A DNA stretch of 64,000 nucleotides from Pseudomonadota bacterium. GTDB lineage: Bacteria; Pseudomonadota; Gammaproteobacteria; Steroidobacterales; Steroidobacteraceae. Shown here piece after piece: positions 45,726 through 54,273 of this stretch. The stretch is taken from contig JAFEFN010000013.1 in the NCBI GenBank assembly GCA_018240525.1, forward strand, positions 1-64,000, given 5' to 3'. The position numbers and the translations under genes are program-made. The notes under the pieces are model-generated. The model was not told the DNA's origin, searched no databases, and worked only from the letters and a program-made list of their open reading frames with translations. How positions within the stretch are numbered: the stretch's first letter is position 1; each line of letters opens with the position of its first letter.

Positions 45726-46538
45726 TCAGGCCTCCTCGCTCGCGACAAAGCCGGGCGGGGATGCCCCGTCGTAGGCGATGGCACGCGCGGCCGCGTGCGA
45801 CATCACGAAGCCGATGGCGCGCTGCTGTTCTTCGAGCAGGTGGCCGATGAGCCCGGCGGTGCGCGCCAGCAGCGGCACCCCCTTGAGCGCCAGCAGCGGG
45901 TAGCCCGCATCGAGCAGCACGCAGGGGATGGCGCCGGAGACGTTGAGCGCCAGTGGCTTGCCCACGAGCGTGGGCAGCATCTGCTCCACGCGCTCGGCGA
46001 TGCGCACGTGGCGACCGGCAAGTCCGGCCTGCCGGCAGATCTCCCGCAGGCGCCGCGCCCGTGGGTCGTGTCCCTTGTGCAGCGGGTGGCCGTAGCCGGG
46101 AATCGCGCGCCGTCCAGCGCGGTATTCGGCCACGACCTCGCTGATCGCAGCATCCAGCGCGGAGGGCGGCTCTGCGCGCGCGGCGATCTCGGCATAGAAG
46201 CGCCCGGCGGCCTCGGAAGACCCGAGCACCACCGATCCACAGCCGAGGATGCCCGCGGCCACCGCGCCCTGCAGCGCTTCCGGGGCGGCGGCCAGCGTCA
46301 TGCGCGCCACCTGCACGCTCGGCACCAGGCCGTGCTCGGCGATCGCCACCAGGGTCGCATCCAGCACCGTGCGCTGCGCGGTGGTGGGCATCTCGCCGGT
46401 GACCAGAAGCCAGGTGAGCTCGGTGAAGCTCACCTTGCCGACCAGCTCCTCGGTCAGGTCGCGGCCGCGCACGAGGATGGTCTCGGCGTTCGACGTCGAG
46501 ATCGCGGAAGCGCGCTGCTCCTGCCGGCCGATCTTCAG
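45726..46538 (-). CDS. Citrate synthase/citryl-CoA lyase-like protein with probable CTG start
   Basis: This 270-residue short citrate-synthase-family protein shows GYGHPLHKGHDPRARRL with active-site His, LTWLLVTGEMP, and GVPLLARTAGLIGHLLEE near the C-terminus. Small members like this are usually called citryl-CoA lyase, and may cleave or form other 3-hydroxyacyl-CoA thioesters. From GTG at 46472 the protein would lack a family-like N-terminus, KIGRQEQR followed by SAISTSNAETILVRGRDL, that reads in frame upstream. The only candidate before the next in-frame stop is CTG at 46538, preceded by GAGGGGG. I therefore take CTG. It opens the minus-strand operon, opposite the IclR gene. Confidence 0.75.
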   Translation of the reverse strand: MKIGRQEQRASAISTSNAETILVRGRDLTEELVGKVSFTELTWLLVTGEMPTTAQRTVLDATLVAIAEHGLVPSVQVARMTLAAAPEALQGAVAAGILGCGSVVLGSSEAAGRFYAEIAARAEPPSALDAAISEVVAEYRAGRRAIPGYGHPLHKGHDPRARRLREICRQAGLAGRHVRIAERVEQMLPTLVGKPLALNVSGAIPCVLLDAGYPLLALKGVPLLARTAGLIGHLLEEQQRAIGFVMSHAAARAIAYDGASPPGFVASEEA

Positions 46539-46553
46539 GGGACCCCCTCGTTA

Positions 46554-46587
46554 TTTCGCATAGCGAATATATCGTCGCTATACGAAA
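46554..46587. promoter_or_regulatory. Two IclR-type operator half-palindromes (TTTCG-N5-CGAA family)
   Basis: TTTCGCATAGCGAAT (46554-46568) and CGTCGCTATACGAAA (46573-46587) are two imperfect copies of one motif. They lie just upstream of the minus-strand operon start. The spacing of 19 bases between equal positions places them on nearly the same DNA face. Confidence 0.6.
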
Positions 46588-46634
46588 CGATAGTGACCCT
46601 GACTCGCCGGTCCGTCAAGGTGGCCCTTCCGGCT

Positions 46635-46649
46635 TTTCGGATATCGAAA
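46635..46649. promoter_or_regulatory. IclR-type operator TTTCG-GATAT-CGAAA
   Basis: This copy is a perfect TTTCG-N5-CGAAA. It sits 12 bases before the IclR start, where binding would block its own transcription. Confidence 0.6.
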
Positions 46650-46661
46650 TAGACTCGCGCG

Positions 46662-47471
46662 ATGGCACGGCGCAAGACAACCGCGGCACGGCGCGAGGCG
46701 ATGGGCGGTCTGGCCAAGGGGCTCGCGGTGATCCGCGCATTCACGCGCGAGCACGCGGCCTTGAGCCTGAGCGACATCGCCCGCAGCGCCGGCATTCCGG
46801 CCGCGACCGCGCGGCGCTGCCTGCTCACCCTGGAGAGCCTGGGCTACGTCACGCGCAGCGAGCGCAGCTTCCTGCTGCGACCGAAGGTGCTCGAGCTCGG
46901 CGCCGCCTACCTCGAGTCGATGAACATCGAGCAGATCACCAAGAACCACCTGGAGGAGCTGGCCCGCAGCACCGCGGATTCGGCCGCGCTGTGCGTGCTG
47001 GATGGCACCGAGATCGTCTACGTCGCGCGCACCTCGGTGCGCACCCTGCTGCGCCTGGAGGCGCACGTGGGCAGCCGCTTCCCGGCGCACGCCACCTCCA
47101 CGGGCAGGGTGCTGCTGGCCGGCGTCAGCCCGGAGCGCCTGAAGCGTTACTTCGAGGAAGCGCGTCTTGAGGCCTTCACCGAGCACACGGTGACCGATCC
47201 TGCGAAGCTGCGGCTGATCATCGAGGAGTGCCGGCGCAACGGTTACTCGGCGGTCGAGGACGAGCTTGCGTACGGGGTGATCGCGCTGGCCGTCCCGGTG
47301 TTCGATCACCGCGGCCGCGTCGTTGCGGCACTCAATTCCTCGAGCCACTCGCGGCGCATCAGCCGGGCGAAGCTGGTGCGCGAACGCCTGCCCATGCTGC
47401 AGCAGGTCAGTCGCCAGATCTCCACCGACCTCGCCACCGTTCCCTGGCTGTCGCTGAGCGCGCAGGCCTAG
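46662..47471 (+). CDS. IclR-family transcriptional regulator
   Basis: This 269-residue IclR regulator has a winged-helix domain (about 14-80) with LSDIARSAGIPAATARRCLLTL. The C-terminal effector domain contains FPAHATSTGRVLLAG and AVPVFDHRGRVVAALN. Sequence resembles the PcaR/PcaU group, whose members sense aromatic catabolites and may activate or repress. It is divergent from the operon beginning at 46538 and upstream of a hydrolase gene at 47559. Repeats of one palindrome occur at all three promoters, so it probably controls all of them. The effector is unknown. Confidence 0.88.
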   Translation: MARRKTTAARREAMGGLAKGLAVIRAFTREHAALSLSDIARSAGIPAATARRCLLTLESLGYVTRSERSFLLRPKVLELGAAYLESMNIEQITKNHLEELARSTADSAALCVLDGTEIVYVARTSVRTLLRLEAHVGSRFPAHATSTGRVLLAGVSPERLKRYFEEARLEAFTEHTVTDPAKLRLIIEECRRNGYSAVEDELAYGVIALAVPVFDHRGRVVAALNSSSHSRRISRAKLVRERLPMLQQVSRQISTDLATVPWLSLSAQA

Positions 47472-47529
47472 GAGACCCTACCCCCGCGCCCGGCGCTTGA
47501 CGCCCTCCCGTGCGCGCCGTAGCCTGAAA

Positions 47530-47554
47530 GCGAAAACTTTTTCGCTATACGAAA
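47530..47554. promoter_or_regulatory. IclR-type operator before the hydrolase gene
   Basis: TTTCGCTATACGAAA (47540-47554) is a perfect TTTCG-N5-CGAAA. It overlaps a second palindrome, GCGAAAA-CT-TTTTCGC (47530-47545). It ends four bases before the ATG at 47559, so binding would probably block expression. Confidence 0.6.
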
Positions 47555-47558
47555 TTAC

Positions 47559-48389
47559 ATGACATCGACGGCGCACTCGCCGCTCGCCGGCCAGGACACT
47601 GCCGAGGACCGCTATGCGCAGCTCGGTGGCGTGCGCCTGCGCTACCGCGACGAGGGCGCAGGTCCGGCCCTGCTGCTGGTGCACGGCTGGACGCTCGACC
47701 TGCAGATGTGGGAGCCGCAGGTCGCCGCCTGGCGCGCGGAGTTCCGCGTGGTGCGCCTGGATCGGCGCGGCCACGGCCTGTCCGGCGGCACTCCCGACAC
47801 GGCGCGCGACGCGGCCGACCTGGCGGGGCTGTGCGTCCACCTGGGCCTGCGCCGCGTGGCGCTCGTGGGCATGTCGCAGGGCGTGCGCGGCGTGCTCGCC
47901 CTCGCCAGCGGCGCGCCCGAACGGGTCAGCGCCATGATCCTGGACGGCCCGCCGTCGCTGGAGACGGCCGAGAGTGACGACGTCCCGTTGGGCAGGTTCC
48001 AGGCGCTCGCGCGCGCCGGCGGGATGGCCGCTTTCCGCCGCGAGTGGGCGAGCCTGCCGCTCATGCAGCTGCGCACGCGCGACGCGCGCACCCGGCAGTC
48101 GCTGGCCGCGATGCTCGAGCGCTACCCCGGGCACGAGCTGCTGGCCGACCTGCCGGCAGCGCCGCCCACGCCGCTGCCCCTGGAGCGCCTGCAGGTCCCC
48201 GCCCTGGTGCTCGTCGGCGAGCACGACACCCCCGGCCGCGCCCAGGCGGCGCGCGCGCTGTGCCGGCGCCTGCCAAACGCACAGTTCGCCACGATCGCCG
48301 AGGCCGGCCACCTCCCCAACCTGGACCAGCCCGCCCGCTACAGCGCGGTGTGCCGGTCGTTCCTCCTGCGCCACGCCGTACACGACTAA
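47559..48389 (+). CDS. Alpha/beta hydrolase, 3-oxoadipate enol-lactonase-like
   Basis: This 276-residue alpha/beta hydrolase has the oxyanion region LLVHGWTLD and the nucleophile elbow VGMSQGVRG (Ser near residue 107). The acid is probably in GEHDTPGRA and the catalytic His in [11 protein letters not shown]. Resemblance to PcaD-type enol-lactonases is modest but fits the PcaR-like regulator next door. It may hydrolyse a lactone or ester formed in the same pathway. An IclR-type operator overlaps its promoter region, and the WrbA gene follows 11 bases later. Confidence 0.8.
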   Translation: MTSTAHSPLAGQDTAEDRYAQLGGVRLRYRDEGAGPALLLVHGWTLDLQMWEPQVAAWRAEFRVVRLDRRGHGLSGGTPDTARDAADLAGLCVHLGLRRVALVGMSQGVRGVLALASGAPERVSAMILDGPPSLETAESDDVPLGRFQALARAGGMAAFRREWASLPLMQLRTRDARTRQSLAAMLERYPGHELLADLPAAPPTPLPLERLQVPALVLVGEHDTPGRAQAARALCRRLPNAQFATIAEAGHLPNLDQPARYSAVCRSFLLRHAVHD

Positions 48390-48400
48390 AGGAACCCGCC

Positions 48401-49024
48401 ATGCGAAAGATGCTCGTCGTCTACTACTCAAGCTACGGACATGTGGAGGCCATGGCCCATGCGCAGGCGGAGGGCGCCGCGAAGGTCGCCGGCACTCACG
48501 TGGTGGTCAAGCGGGTGGCGGAACTCGCCCCGCCGGAGGTGTGCAAGAGCGCCGGTTTCAAGCTCGACCAGGCCGCCCCCCTGGCCACCCCCGAGGAGCT
48601 CGAGCACTACGACGCGATCATCTTCGGTGCGCCGACCCGCTTCGGCAACATGGCCGCGCAGATGCGCAACTACCTCGACCAGACCGGCCCGCTCTTCGCG
48701 CGCTATGCGCTGGTGGGCAAGGTCGGCAGCGTCTTCAGCAGCAGCGCCAGCCAGCACGGCGGCCAGGAGACCACCATCACCTCATTCCACAGCACGCTGC
48801 TGCACCACGGGATGATCGTCGTCGGGCTGCCCTACTCGTTCAAGGACATCGCCACCATGCGCGAGGTGACCGGCGGCACTCCCTACGGGGCGACCTGCGT
48901 GACCGGTGCGGGGAACGAGCTGCGCATGCCCTCGCACCTGGAGCTGGAGATGTGCCGCTACCAGGGCGAGCACGTCGCCCGCATCACGCACGCCTACACG
49001 CGCGTGGAACCGCGCGTGGTCTAG
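48401..49024 (+). CDS. wrbA: NAD(P)H:quinone oxidoreductase, WrbA type
   Basis: This 207-residue flavodoxin-fold quinone reductase has the FMN-binding start [14 protein letters not shown], the WrbA signatures [16 protein letters not shown] and [12 protein letters not shown], and the later [14 protein letters not shown]. WrbA reduces quinones by two electrons, avoiding semiquinone radicals. Its presence suggests quinone or catechol intermediates in the IclR-linked pathway. ATG at 48401 is the start. Its TAG stop lies within the CTAG that also ends the convergent next gene. Confidence 0.92.
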   Translation: MRKMLVVYYSSYGHVEAMAHAQAEGAAKVAGTHVVVKRVAELAPPEVCKSAGFKLDQAAPLATPEELEHYDAIIFGAPTRFGNMAAQMRNYLDQTGPLFARYALVGKVGSVFSSSASQHGGQETTITSFHSTLLHHGMIVVGLPYSFKDIATMREVTGGTPYGATCVTGAGNELRMPSHLELEMCRYQGEHVARITHAYTRVEPRVV

Positions 49025-49587
49025 GCCGCGCGCGCCGCGAACGGGCAGTAGCTTTCCTTGTCGACGAGGTTCAGCACGAAGGACAGCTTCGCCATCCCGG
49101 AGATCACCGCCATGACCGTGCCGAGCTCCAGGATGTCCGCCTCGGAGAAGTGCGCCCGCAGCGCCGCGTACAGCTGCGGCGACAGCTCGCCGTCCATGTT
49201 GGTGAGCGCGACCTGCGAGGCGTAGTCGATCACGGCGCGCTCGGCGGGCGAGAACGGCGTGAAGTCCTCGCGCGCCAGGGCATCGACCTGCGCCTGCGTG
49301 AAGCCGGCGCCGAGCGCCCCGGGGATGTTCTGGCGGTTGCAGGTCTGGCAGCCGTGCAGCAGCGACAGGCGCAGGCGGGCGATCTGCTTGTAGCGCTGCG
49401 ACACCTGCCCGCCGAAGAAGAGCTTCATGTAGAACTGGTTCATCACGAACTCGAGCAGCTGCGGGGCCTGGCCGAACACTTCCACGAAGGTCGCCGAGCC
49501 GGTCAGGCTGTTGAGCATGTCCCAGGCGGGCTGCCAGGCCGGCGGGAGCTGCGAGCGCGGGGTGCGCGTCATCAGGGTGTCGGACAT
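49021..49587 (-). CDS. Carboxymuconolactone decarboxylase (AhpD-like) family protein
   Basis: This 188-residue helical protein of the CMD/AhpD family has the redox pair [10 protein letters not shown] near residue 83, as in AhpD-like peroxidase partners. True gamma-carboxymuconolactone decarboxylases often lack the CxxC, so an alkylhydroperoxidase-type activity is more likely. ATG at 49587 follows GGAGAAG. It is divergent from a GST gene across a palindromic operator, so the two probably respond to the same signal. Its stop overlaps the WrbA stop on the opposite strand. Confidence 0.8.
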   Translation of the reverse strand: MSDTLMTRTPRSQLPPAWQPAWDMLNSLTGSATFVEVFGQAPQLLEFVMNQFYMKLFFGGQVSQRYKQIARLRLSLLHGCQTCNRQNIPGALGAGFTQAQVDALAREDFTPFSPAERAVIDYASQVALTNMDGELSPQLYAALRAHFSEADILELGTVMAVISGMAKLSFVLNLVDKESYCPFAARAA

Positions 49588-49650
49588 GGCGGCTTCTCCT
49601 CGGGCGCTGGCGAAAACGTGGCATCGAGTATAGGACCGGCCTTCACAAAG

Positions 49651-49668
49651 AAACAATCCTGACTGTTT
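49651..49668. promoter_or_regulatory. Operator-like palindrome AAACAATCCTGACTGTTT
   Basis: This is one of four related sites in the window (others at 58218, 58408 and 63901). It lies between the divergent CMD and GST genes, overlapping AT-rich promoter sequence, with TATATA near 49688. It differs at two positions from the perfect copy at 63901. Confidence 0.55.
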
Positions 49669-49720
49669 GTTTTTGGGGCACACTCTTATATACGCGCCAC
49701 TGCCCCGCAGGCCCCCACCC

Positions 49721-50644
49721 GTGCCGAATCTCATCCTGCATCACTTTGATTTTTCACCCTTCGCCGAGAAGGCGCGCCTGGTCCTGGGGTTCAAGGACCT
49801 CGCCTGGGACTCGGTGCAGATTCCGATGGTGATGCCCAAGCCCGATTTAATGCCGCTCACCGGCGGCTACCGCAAGACCCCGGTGCTGCAGATCGGCGCG
49901 GACGTCTATTGCGACACGCGCCTGATCGCCCGGGAGCTCGAGCGGCGCTTCCCCTCGCCCACCCTGTTCCCCGATGGCAACCGGGGCCTCTCGCTGGCGC
50001 TCTCGCACTGGAGCGACACCGCGCTGTTCGAGCCCGGCGCGGGCCTGTCCATGGCCCTCACCACGCAGGTCCCCGAGGCGGTGCTCGCCGACCGGCGCGA
50101 GTTCTTCACGTTCATGGACTTCTCGCGCCTCGCCAGCGACATCCCGCACCTGAGCACACAGCTTCGGGCCAACGCCGCGCTCGTCGATGAGCAGCTCGCG
50201 GACGGGCGCGCCTACCTGCTCGGTGCGCTGTGCGGATGGGCGGACATCACCAGCTACTTCGCACTGTGGATGGCGCGCACGTTCGTGCCGGCCGCGCAGG
50301 ACCTGCTCGCCAGCTTCGCCCGCACGCACGCCTGGGAGGCACGCATGCGCGCCATCGGCCACGGGCGGCGCCGCGAGATCAGCGCGGCTGCCGCCCTGGA
50401 GACGGCACGCACGGCGATGCCCGAGCCCGGCCGTGGCGTGGATGGCAGCGACCCGCTCGCCCTGTCGGAGGGGGACGCGGTGCGCGTGACCCCCGCCGAC
50501 TACGGGCGCGTGCCCGTGTACGGCACGCTCGTGACGCTGGACACCGAGGAAGTGGCCGTGCGCCGCAGCGCCGCCGAGGTCGGCACGGTCGTCACCCATT
50601 TCCCGCGGATCGGCTACCGCATCGAGCGCGCCGGCAGCGCGTGA
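49721..50644 (+). CDS. Glutathione S-transferase family protein
   Basis: This 307-residue protein has an N-terminal thioredoxin-like domain (LILHHFDFSPFAEKARLVL with an active-site Ser, and YRKTPVLQIGADVYCDTRLIA, the cis-Pro and glutathione-site block). An all-helical GST C-domain follows, with LLGALCGWADITSYFALW. An extra C-terminal tail of about 70 residues (from DPLALSEGDAVRV) is longer than usual and beta-rich. It may conjugate glutathione to electrophilic intermediates or isomerise them. GTG at 49721 was chosen because the longer frame from 49667 crosses the promoter region. Confidence 0.82.
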   Translation: MPNLILHHFDFSPFAEKARLVLGFKDLAWDSVQIPMVMPKPDLMPLTGGYRKTPVLQIGADVYCDTRLIARELERRFPSPTLFPDGNRGLSLALSHWSDTALFEPGAGLSMALTTQVPEAVLADRREFFTFMDFSRLASDIPHLSTQLRANAALVDEQLADGRAYLLGALCGWADITSYFALWMARTFVPAAQDLLASFARTHAWEARMRAIGHGRRREISAAAALETARTAMPEPGRGVDGSDPLALSEGDAVRVTPADYGRVPVYGTLVTLDTEEVAVRRSAAEVGTVVTHFPRIGYRIERAGSA

Positions 50645-50650
50645 GGCCGG

Positions 50651-51172
50651 TCAGCGCGGCATGACCGCCGTGCGCCCGTCCCAGGCCCGGGCGGCCGCGC
50701 GGATGCGCCCGAAGAACTCGACCGCCTTGGGCGTGGCCTCGATCAGCTCGACCATGCCGCCGGGGTGGAAGTCGCTGGCGACATAGGCGAAGCGCATGCC
50801 CGGCGCGCTGCCGTGCATCACCGGCAGCACCCCGCGCGCCTTCAGGCGCGCGAGGTCCACATCGAGTGCGGCGCTCATGACGCCCATGTGCTGCAGGCCG
50901 GTGCCGTGCCGCGCGGCGAAGTCCGTGTAGATCGAGGGTACCTGGTTGCGCTGCTGGATGAGCTCGATCTGCACCTCGCCCCAGTAGGCGATCGCCACGG
51001 TGAGATCGATGTCCGTGGCGTTCGTGCCGCGGTACCAGCACTCCTTGAAGGCCACGCGGTCGAACACGAAGAACGGGCCGACCCCCATGGTGTGCGCCCA
51101 GTGCCCGATCGCCGCGTCCAGGTCCGCGACGACGAAGCCGTTCTGCATCACAGGTCCGAGCAGCGGTTCCAT
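50651..51172 (-). CDS. VOC-family protein
   Basis: This 173-residue glyoxalase-fold protein starts with QNGFVVADLDAAIGHWA, a typical first strand and helix. It carries LQHMGVMSAALDVDLARL and FHPGGMVELIEATP, where metal-binding His and Glu could lie. It is the last gene of the minus-strand oxygenase operon and its ATG overlaps the ThuA stop (TGATG). Similar genes in catabolic clusters are often annotated as dioxygenase or epimerase-like. No specific activity can be assigned. Confidence 0.78.
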   Translation of the reverse strand: MEPLLGPVMQNGFVVADLDAAIGHWAHTMGVGPFFVFDRVAFKECWYRGTNATDIDLTVAIAYWGEVQIELIQQRNQVPSIYTDFAARHGTGLQHMGVMSAALDVDLARLKARGVLPVMHGSAPGMRFAYVASDFHPGGMVELIEATPKAVEFFGRIRAAARAWDGRTAVMPR

Positions 51173-51936
51173 CACTGCCCTTCCGCCGCATCCTGGCGCG
51201 TGAGCCAGCGGATCCCGCGGTTCAGGAGCTCGTAGTACACGGGCGATTCCCAGCTGCAGCGCTCGATTGTCGGGTACTCCGCGACGAGCGGCTGCATGTC
51301 GTAGCGGCCGCGACAGTGGCCCAGGGTGAAGTACAGGACCTCGCCCGCCCCGTGTGCGTGCAGGTACAGCACCGGCCGCGGCTCGTCCGAGAACCACTCC
51401 TTCTCGGTGAAGCCGCGCTGCGCCTTGCCGTTGTAGTGGGTGTGCAGCAGCACGCGGTTGGGGCCGTGCAGCTCGGACAGGTACAGCTCGTCGTTGACCA
51501 CGAAGGCGTCGAGCCCGCGCACCAGCGGGTGCGAAGGCTCGGTCACCTCGACGGTGAAGTCCATCAGCGGCGGGTGCGCGATGAACTGGCTGCCCAGGAG
51601 CCCCATCAGGCGCGGCAGCGAGCGCGGCGCGGTCACGCGCCCCTCGGGCGTCCACTCGAACACGGAGTTGGTGCCGTGCAGCGCCAGCCAGCGGCCGCCG
51701 CGCTGCACGTAGTCGATCAGCGCATCCTGCGCGGCCTCGGAGGGGCGCACGTCGCAGGTGTAGCTGATGAGGGCATCCGCGGCCGCGATCGCCGCGGTAT
51801 CCGCGTAGTCCTCGGCCACGCGCACGCGCACGTGCTCGTGCGCGAACAGCAGCTTCAGGATTTCCAGGCGCGCAAAGTCGAAGTCGTGGTAGCGGCCGCC
51901 GACCACGAAGTAGACGTTGCAGCGCGGCCGCGCCAT
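51172..51936 (-). CDS. ThuA-like trehalose-utilization fold protein
   Basis: This 254-residue protein has a ThuA/class I glutamine-amidotransferase-like fold. It starts with NVYFVVGGRYHDFDFARLEIL and has GGRWLALHGTNSVFEW plus LGHCRGRYDMQP late. Family members occur in sugar and aromatic catabolic clusters and their enzymology is mostly unsettled. ATG at 51936 follows the Rieske stop with a two-base gap. A role in the ring-degradation pathway is inferred only from the operon. Confidence 0.78.
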   Translation of the reverse strand: MARPRCNVYFVVGGRYHDFDFARLEILKLLFAHEHVRVRVAEDYADTAAIAAADALISYTCDVRPSEAAQDALIDYVQRGGRWLALHGTNSVFEWTPEGRVTAPRSLPRLMGLLGSQFIAHPPLMDFTVEVTEPSHPLVRGLDAFVVNDELYLSELHGPNRVLLHTHYNGKAQRGFTEKEWFSDEPRPVLYLHAHGAGEVLYFTLGHCRGRYDMQPLVAEYPTIERCSWESPVYYELLNRGIRWLTRQDAAEGQ

Positions 51937-51938
51937 CG

Positions 51939-53297
51939 CTACTTGAGGCCCTGGATGTAGCGGTCGAGCTCCTTGTGGAAGTGGCGCACGCGCTGCTCCT
52001 GCTCGCTCCACAGCGGTCCCTTGAAGGCGCGCGAGCGCAGGCCCTGCTGCTGCACCGGCAGCAGCTCCGAGTCCTGGTCGAGCACGTCGCCGAGGTTCGG
52101 CTTTTCGCCCGGCGGCACGTGCACAACCGCCGGCCGGGTCTCGCCGGTGACGTCGATCCCGGCCGGCAGCCCCATCCAGGCGGGCACGGTGTAGTCCGGG
52201 TCGTCGACGTAGCGGTACAGGATCATGGTGTCGTAGTAGAAGGTCTCCGGATCGGTCGGGTGCGGCAGGAAGCGCATGATGAACACCCCTTCCGGGTGCA
52301 TGCCCATCTGCACGTTGGGGAACAGGCCGGTGGCCCAGCTGTCGGTCAGCTGCCCGTCGGTGAAGTTCTGGTAGTGCGTGAGGCCGATGCGCTGCGCGCG
52401 CGCCCGCTTGGACTTCTGGATCGCCGCGCGCACCTCGCGCGCACTGCCCTTGAAGGTCGCAGGATCGATGCCGCCCTCCTTGAGCATGAAGCTCAGGTAG
52501 GGATCCACGCCCTCCTGGTCGGCGACGCGGTGCGACTTCACGCACAGCGGCACGATCATGCGGCTCGCCCCGTTGGGGTACAGGTCGTACTGGCTGAAGT
52601 CCTCCATCACCGTCTGGGTCTGCGGGTGGACCCAGGGCAGGTGGTAGGTCTCGTAGAAGGCGTCCACGCCGGTCTTCCAGTTGGCCTTCCAGGTGGTGCG
52701 CACGTGGTGCACCACGTTCATCTTGTCGATCTGGTAGCGCTCGATGTAGCCCTCGGGCAGGCCCAGGGACTGCTGCAGCGGCTTGGCCTTGGGGTCCATG
52801 TTGATGAACAGGATCCCGCCCAGGGACTCGCAGCGCACCTCGGTCATGCCCGGGCGGTGGGCGATGAGCTTCGGATCGAAGGTCTCCTGGTCGGTGATGC
52901 GCTCGAGCTTGCCGTTGCAGCCGAACTGCCAGCCGTGGAAGGCGCAGGTGAAGCGCGGCACGCTGCCGCGCTCATTCAGCACCACGCGGTTGCCGCGGTG
53001 CGGGCAGACGTTGTAGAAGGCCTTCACGCCCCCGTCCGCCTGGCGCACCAGCACGAACTCCTCCGGCCCGACCGCGAAGGTGAAGTAGTCGCCATCCTCG
53101 GGGATGTCGCTGGCCACCCCGGCCAGCAGCCACACCTTCGGCCACAGCTTCTGCCACTCCTGGGCCATGAACTCGCGCGAGTAGTAGCGCGCGGGGTCCA
53201 CCACGTCGAGGCCATCGTCGACGTCGGGCTGCTTGGCCTCGAGCGGGTCCAGCGCCTTAAGGTTCATGGGCCATTCGACTTTGTAGTTCACGCTCAT
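51939..53297 (-). CDS. Rieske aromatic ring-hydroxylating oxygenase, alpha subunit (copy 2)
   Basis: This 452-residue oxygenase component has a Rieske cluster site (CPHRGNR and CAFHGWQFG near residues 97-121) and a mononuclear iron site (DAFYETYHLPWVHPQT). Such enzymes add one or both oxygen atoms to aromatic or steroidal rings, or cause O-demethylation. They need a ferredoxin and reductase; the Rieske ferredoxin at 63495 and the ferredoxin starting at 63975 are candidates. ATG at 53297 is preceded by AGGAGT. No beta subunit is nearby, as in Rieske enzymes with an alpha-only trimer. The substrate is unknown. Confidence 0.88.
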   Translation of the reverse strand: MSVNYKVEWPMNLKALDPLEAKQPDVDDGLDVVDPARYYSREFMAQEWQKLWPKVWLLAGVASDIPEDGDYFTFAVGPEEFVLVRQADGGVKAFYNVCPHRGNRVVLNERGSVPRFTCAFHGWQFGCNGKLERITDQETFDPKLIAHRPGMTEVRCESLGGILFINMDPKAKPLQQSLGLPEGYIERYQIDKMNVVHHVRTTWKANWKTGVDAFYETYHLPWVHPQTQTVMEDFSQYDLYPNGASRMIVPLCVKSHRVADQEGVDPYLSFMLKEGGIDPATFKGSAREVRAAIQKSKRARAQRIGLTHYQNFTDGQLTDSWATGLFPNVQMGMHPEGVFIMRFLPHPTDPETFYYDTMILYRYVDDPDYTVPAWMGLPAGIDVTGETRPAVVHVPPGEKPNLGDVLDQDSELLPVQQQGLRSRAFKGPLWSEQEQRVRHFHKELDRYIQGLK

Positions 53298-53335
53298 CGG
53301 ACTCACTCCTGGAGGCGCGCCGCGCCCCGTGCGCT

Positions 53336-54223
53336 CTAGCGGGGTAACTTGAAGTAGTCGGGCATCCCGCCCGGCCAGACGTCTCCGAACTGGTTGTTGC
53401 CGCCGTCCACCACGAGCGTCTCGCCGGTGATGAACTTGCCCGTCGGGGCCGAGAGGTAGACCACCGCCTGGGCGATGTCGAGCATGTCGCCGAGCTGGTG
53501 CATCGGGTTCGAGTAGCGGAACATCTCCGCATCCTCGCGCTTGTAGACGTTCAGCCCCTCGCTGTCGATGGAGCCGGAGGCGACGCAGTTGACGCGGATG
53601 CGCAGGGGGGCCCACTCGGTCGAGACGGTCTTGGAAAGATAGATGACCCCGGCGCGCGCCGCGCAGGTGTGCGCCACCTGCGGCATGCCGCGCCAGACCA
53701 TCGCCACGATGTTGACGATGTTGCCCGGGACCCCGAGCGCCTGCCAGCGCCTGGCGGCCGCCTGCATCATGTACCAGGTGCCGTTGAGGTTGGTGTCGAT
53801 GACGGCCAGCCAGCCCTTGACGCTGAAGTCGATGGCCGCCTGCGGGTACTGGCCGCCGGCGTTGTTAACCAGGGCATCGAGCCGCCCGAAGCGCTCGTAG
53901 GTGGCATCGATCAGGGCGTGCACCGCATCCGGGTCGCGGATGCTCATCGCCATGGTGCCGATGCTGCGCTTCAGGTGCTTCTCGATGCCGGCGGCGGTCT
54001 CCTCGAGCTTCTCCTGGCGGCGTCCGCACACCATGACGTCCGCGCCGAGGCGCGCACAGGTGTAGGCGATGGCGCGCCCGAAGCCCGAGCCGCCCCCGGA
54101 GACCAGGAAGGTCTGGCCCTTGAGCAGGTCATCGCGGAAGGCGAGCGGCCGGGTGGCCAGCTCCTCGTCCGTGATGCCCCATGGCTTGGGTTCGGCAACG
54201 ACTTCGCGTGGTTTTGAGTTCAC
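53336..54223 (-). CDS. SDR-family dehydrogenase resembling 2,4-dienoyl-CoA reductase
   Basis: This 295-residue SDR has the cofactor motif VSGGGSGFGRAIA and NNAG. The active-site segment HTCAARAGVIYLSK does not carry the canonical Y-x3-K: the Tyr position is Thr and the Lys position is Arg. This pattern occurs in the dienoyl-CoA reductase/peroxisomal enoyl-CoA reductase branch, which uses other residues. A redox step on a CoA thioester in ring degradation is plausible. The GTG start at 54223 is used. It lies between the thiolase and the second Rieske gene. Confidence 0.8.
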   Translation of the reverse strand: MNSKPREVVAEPKPWGITDEELATRPLAFRDDLLKGQTFLVSGGGSGFGRAIAYTCARLGADVMVCGRRQEKLEETAAGIEKHLKRSIGTMAMSIRDPDAVHALIDATYERFGRLDALVNNAGGQYPQAAIDFSVKGWLAVIDTNLNGTWYMMQAAARRWQALGVPGNIVNIVAMVWRGMPQVAHTCAARAGVIYLSKTVSTEWAPLRIRVNCVASGSIDSEGLNVYKREDAEMFRYSNPMHQLGDMLDIAQAVVYLSAPTGKFITGETLVVDGGNNQFGDVWPGGMPDYFKLPR

Positions 54224-54273
54224 TTATGAGTTTCCCTGTGGCGCAGCGTCCCGGCCGCGCTTGTTCTTGGTTT

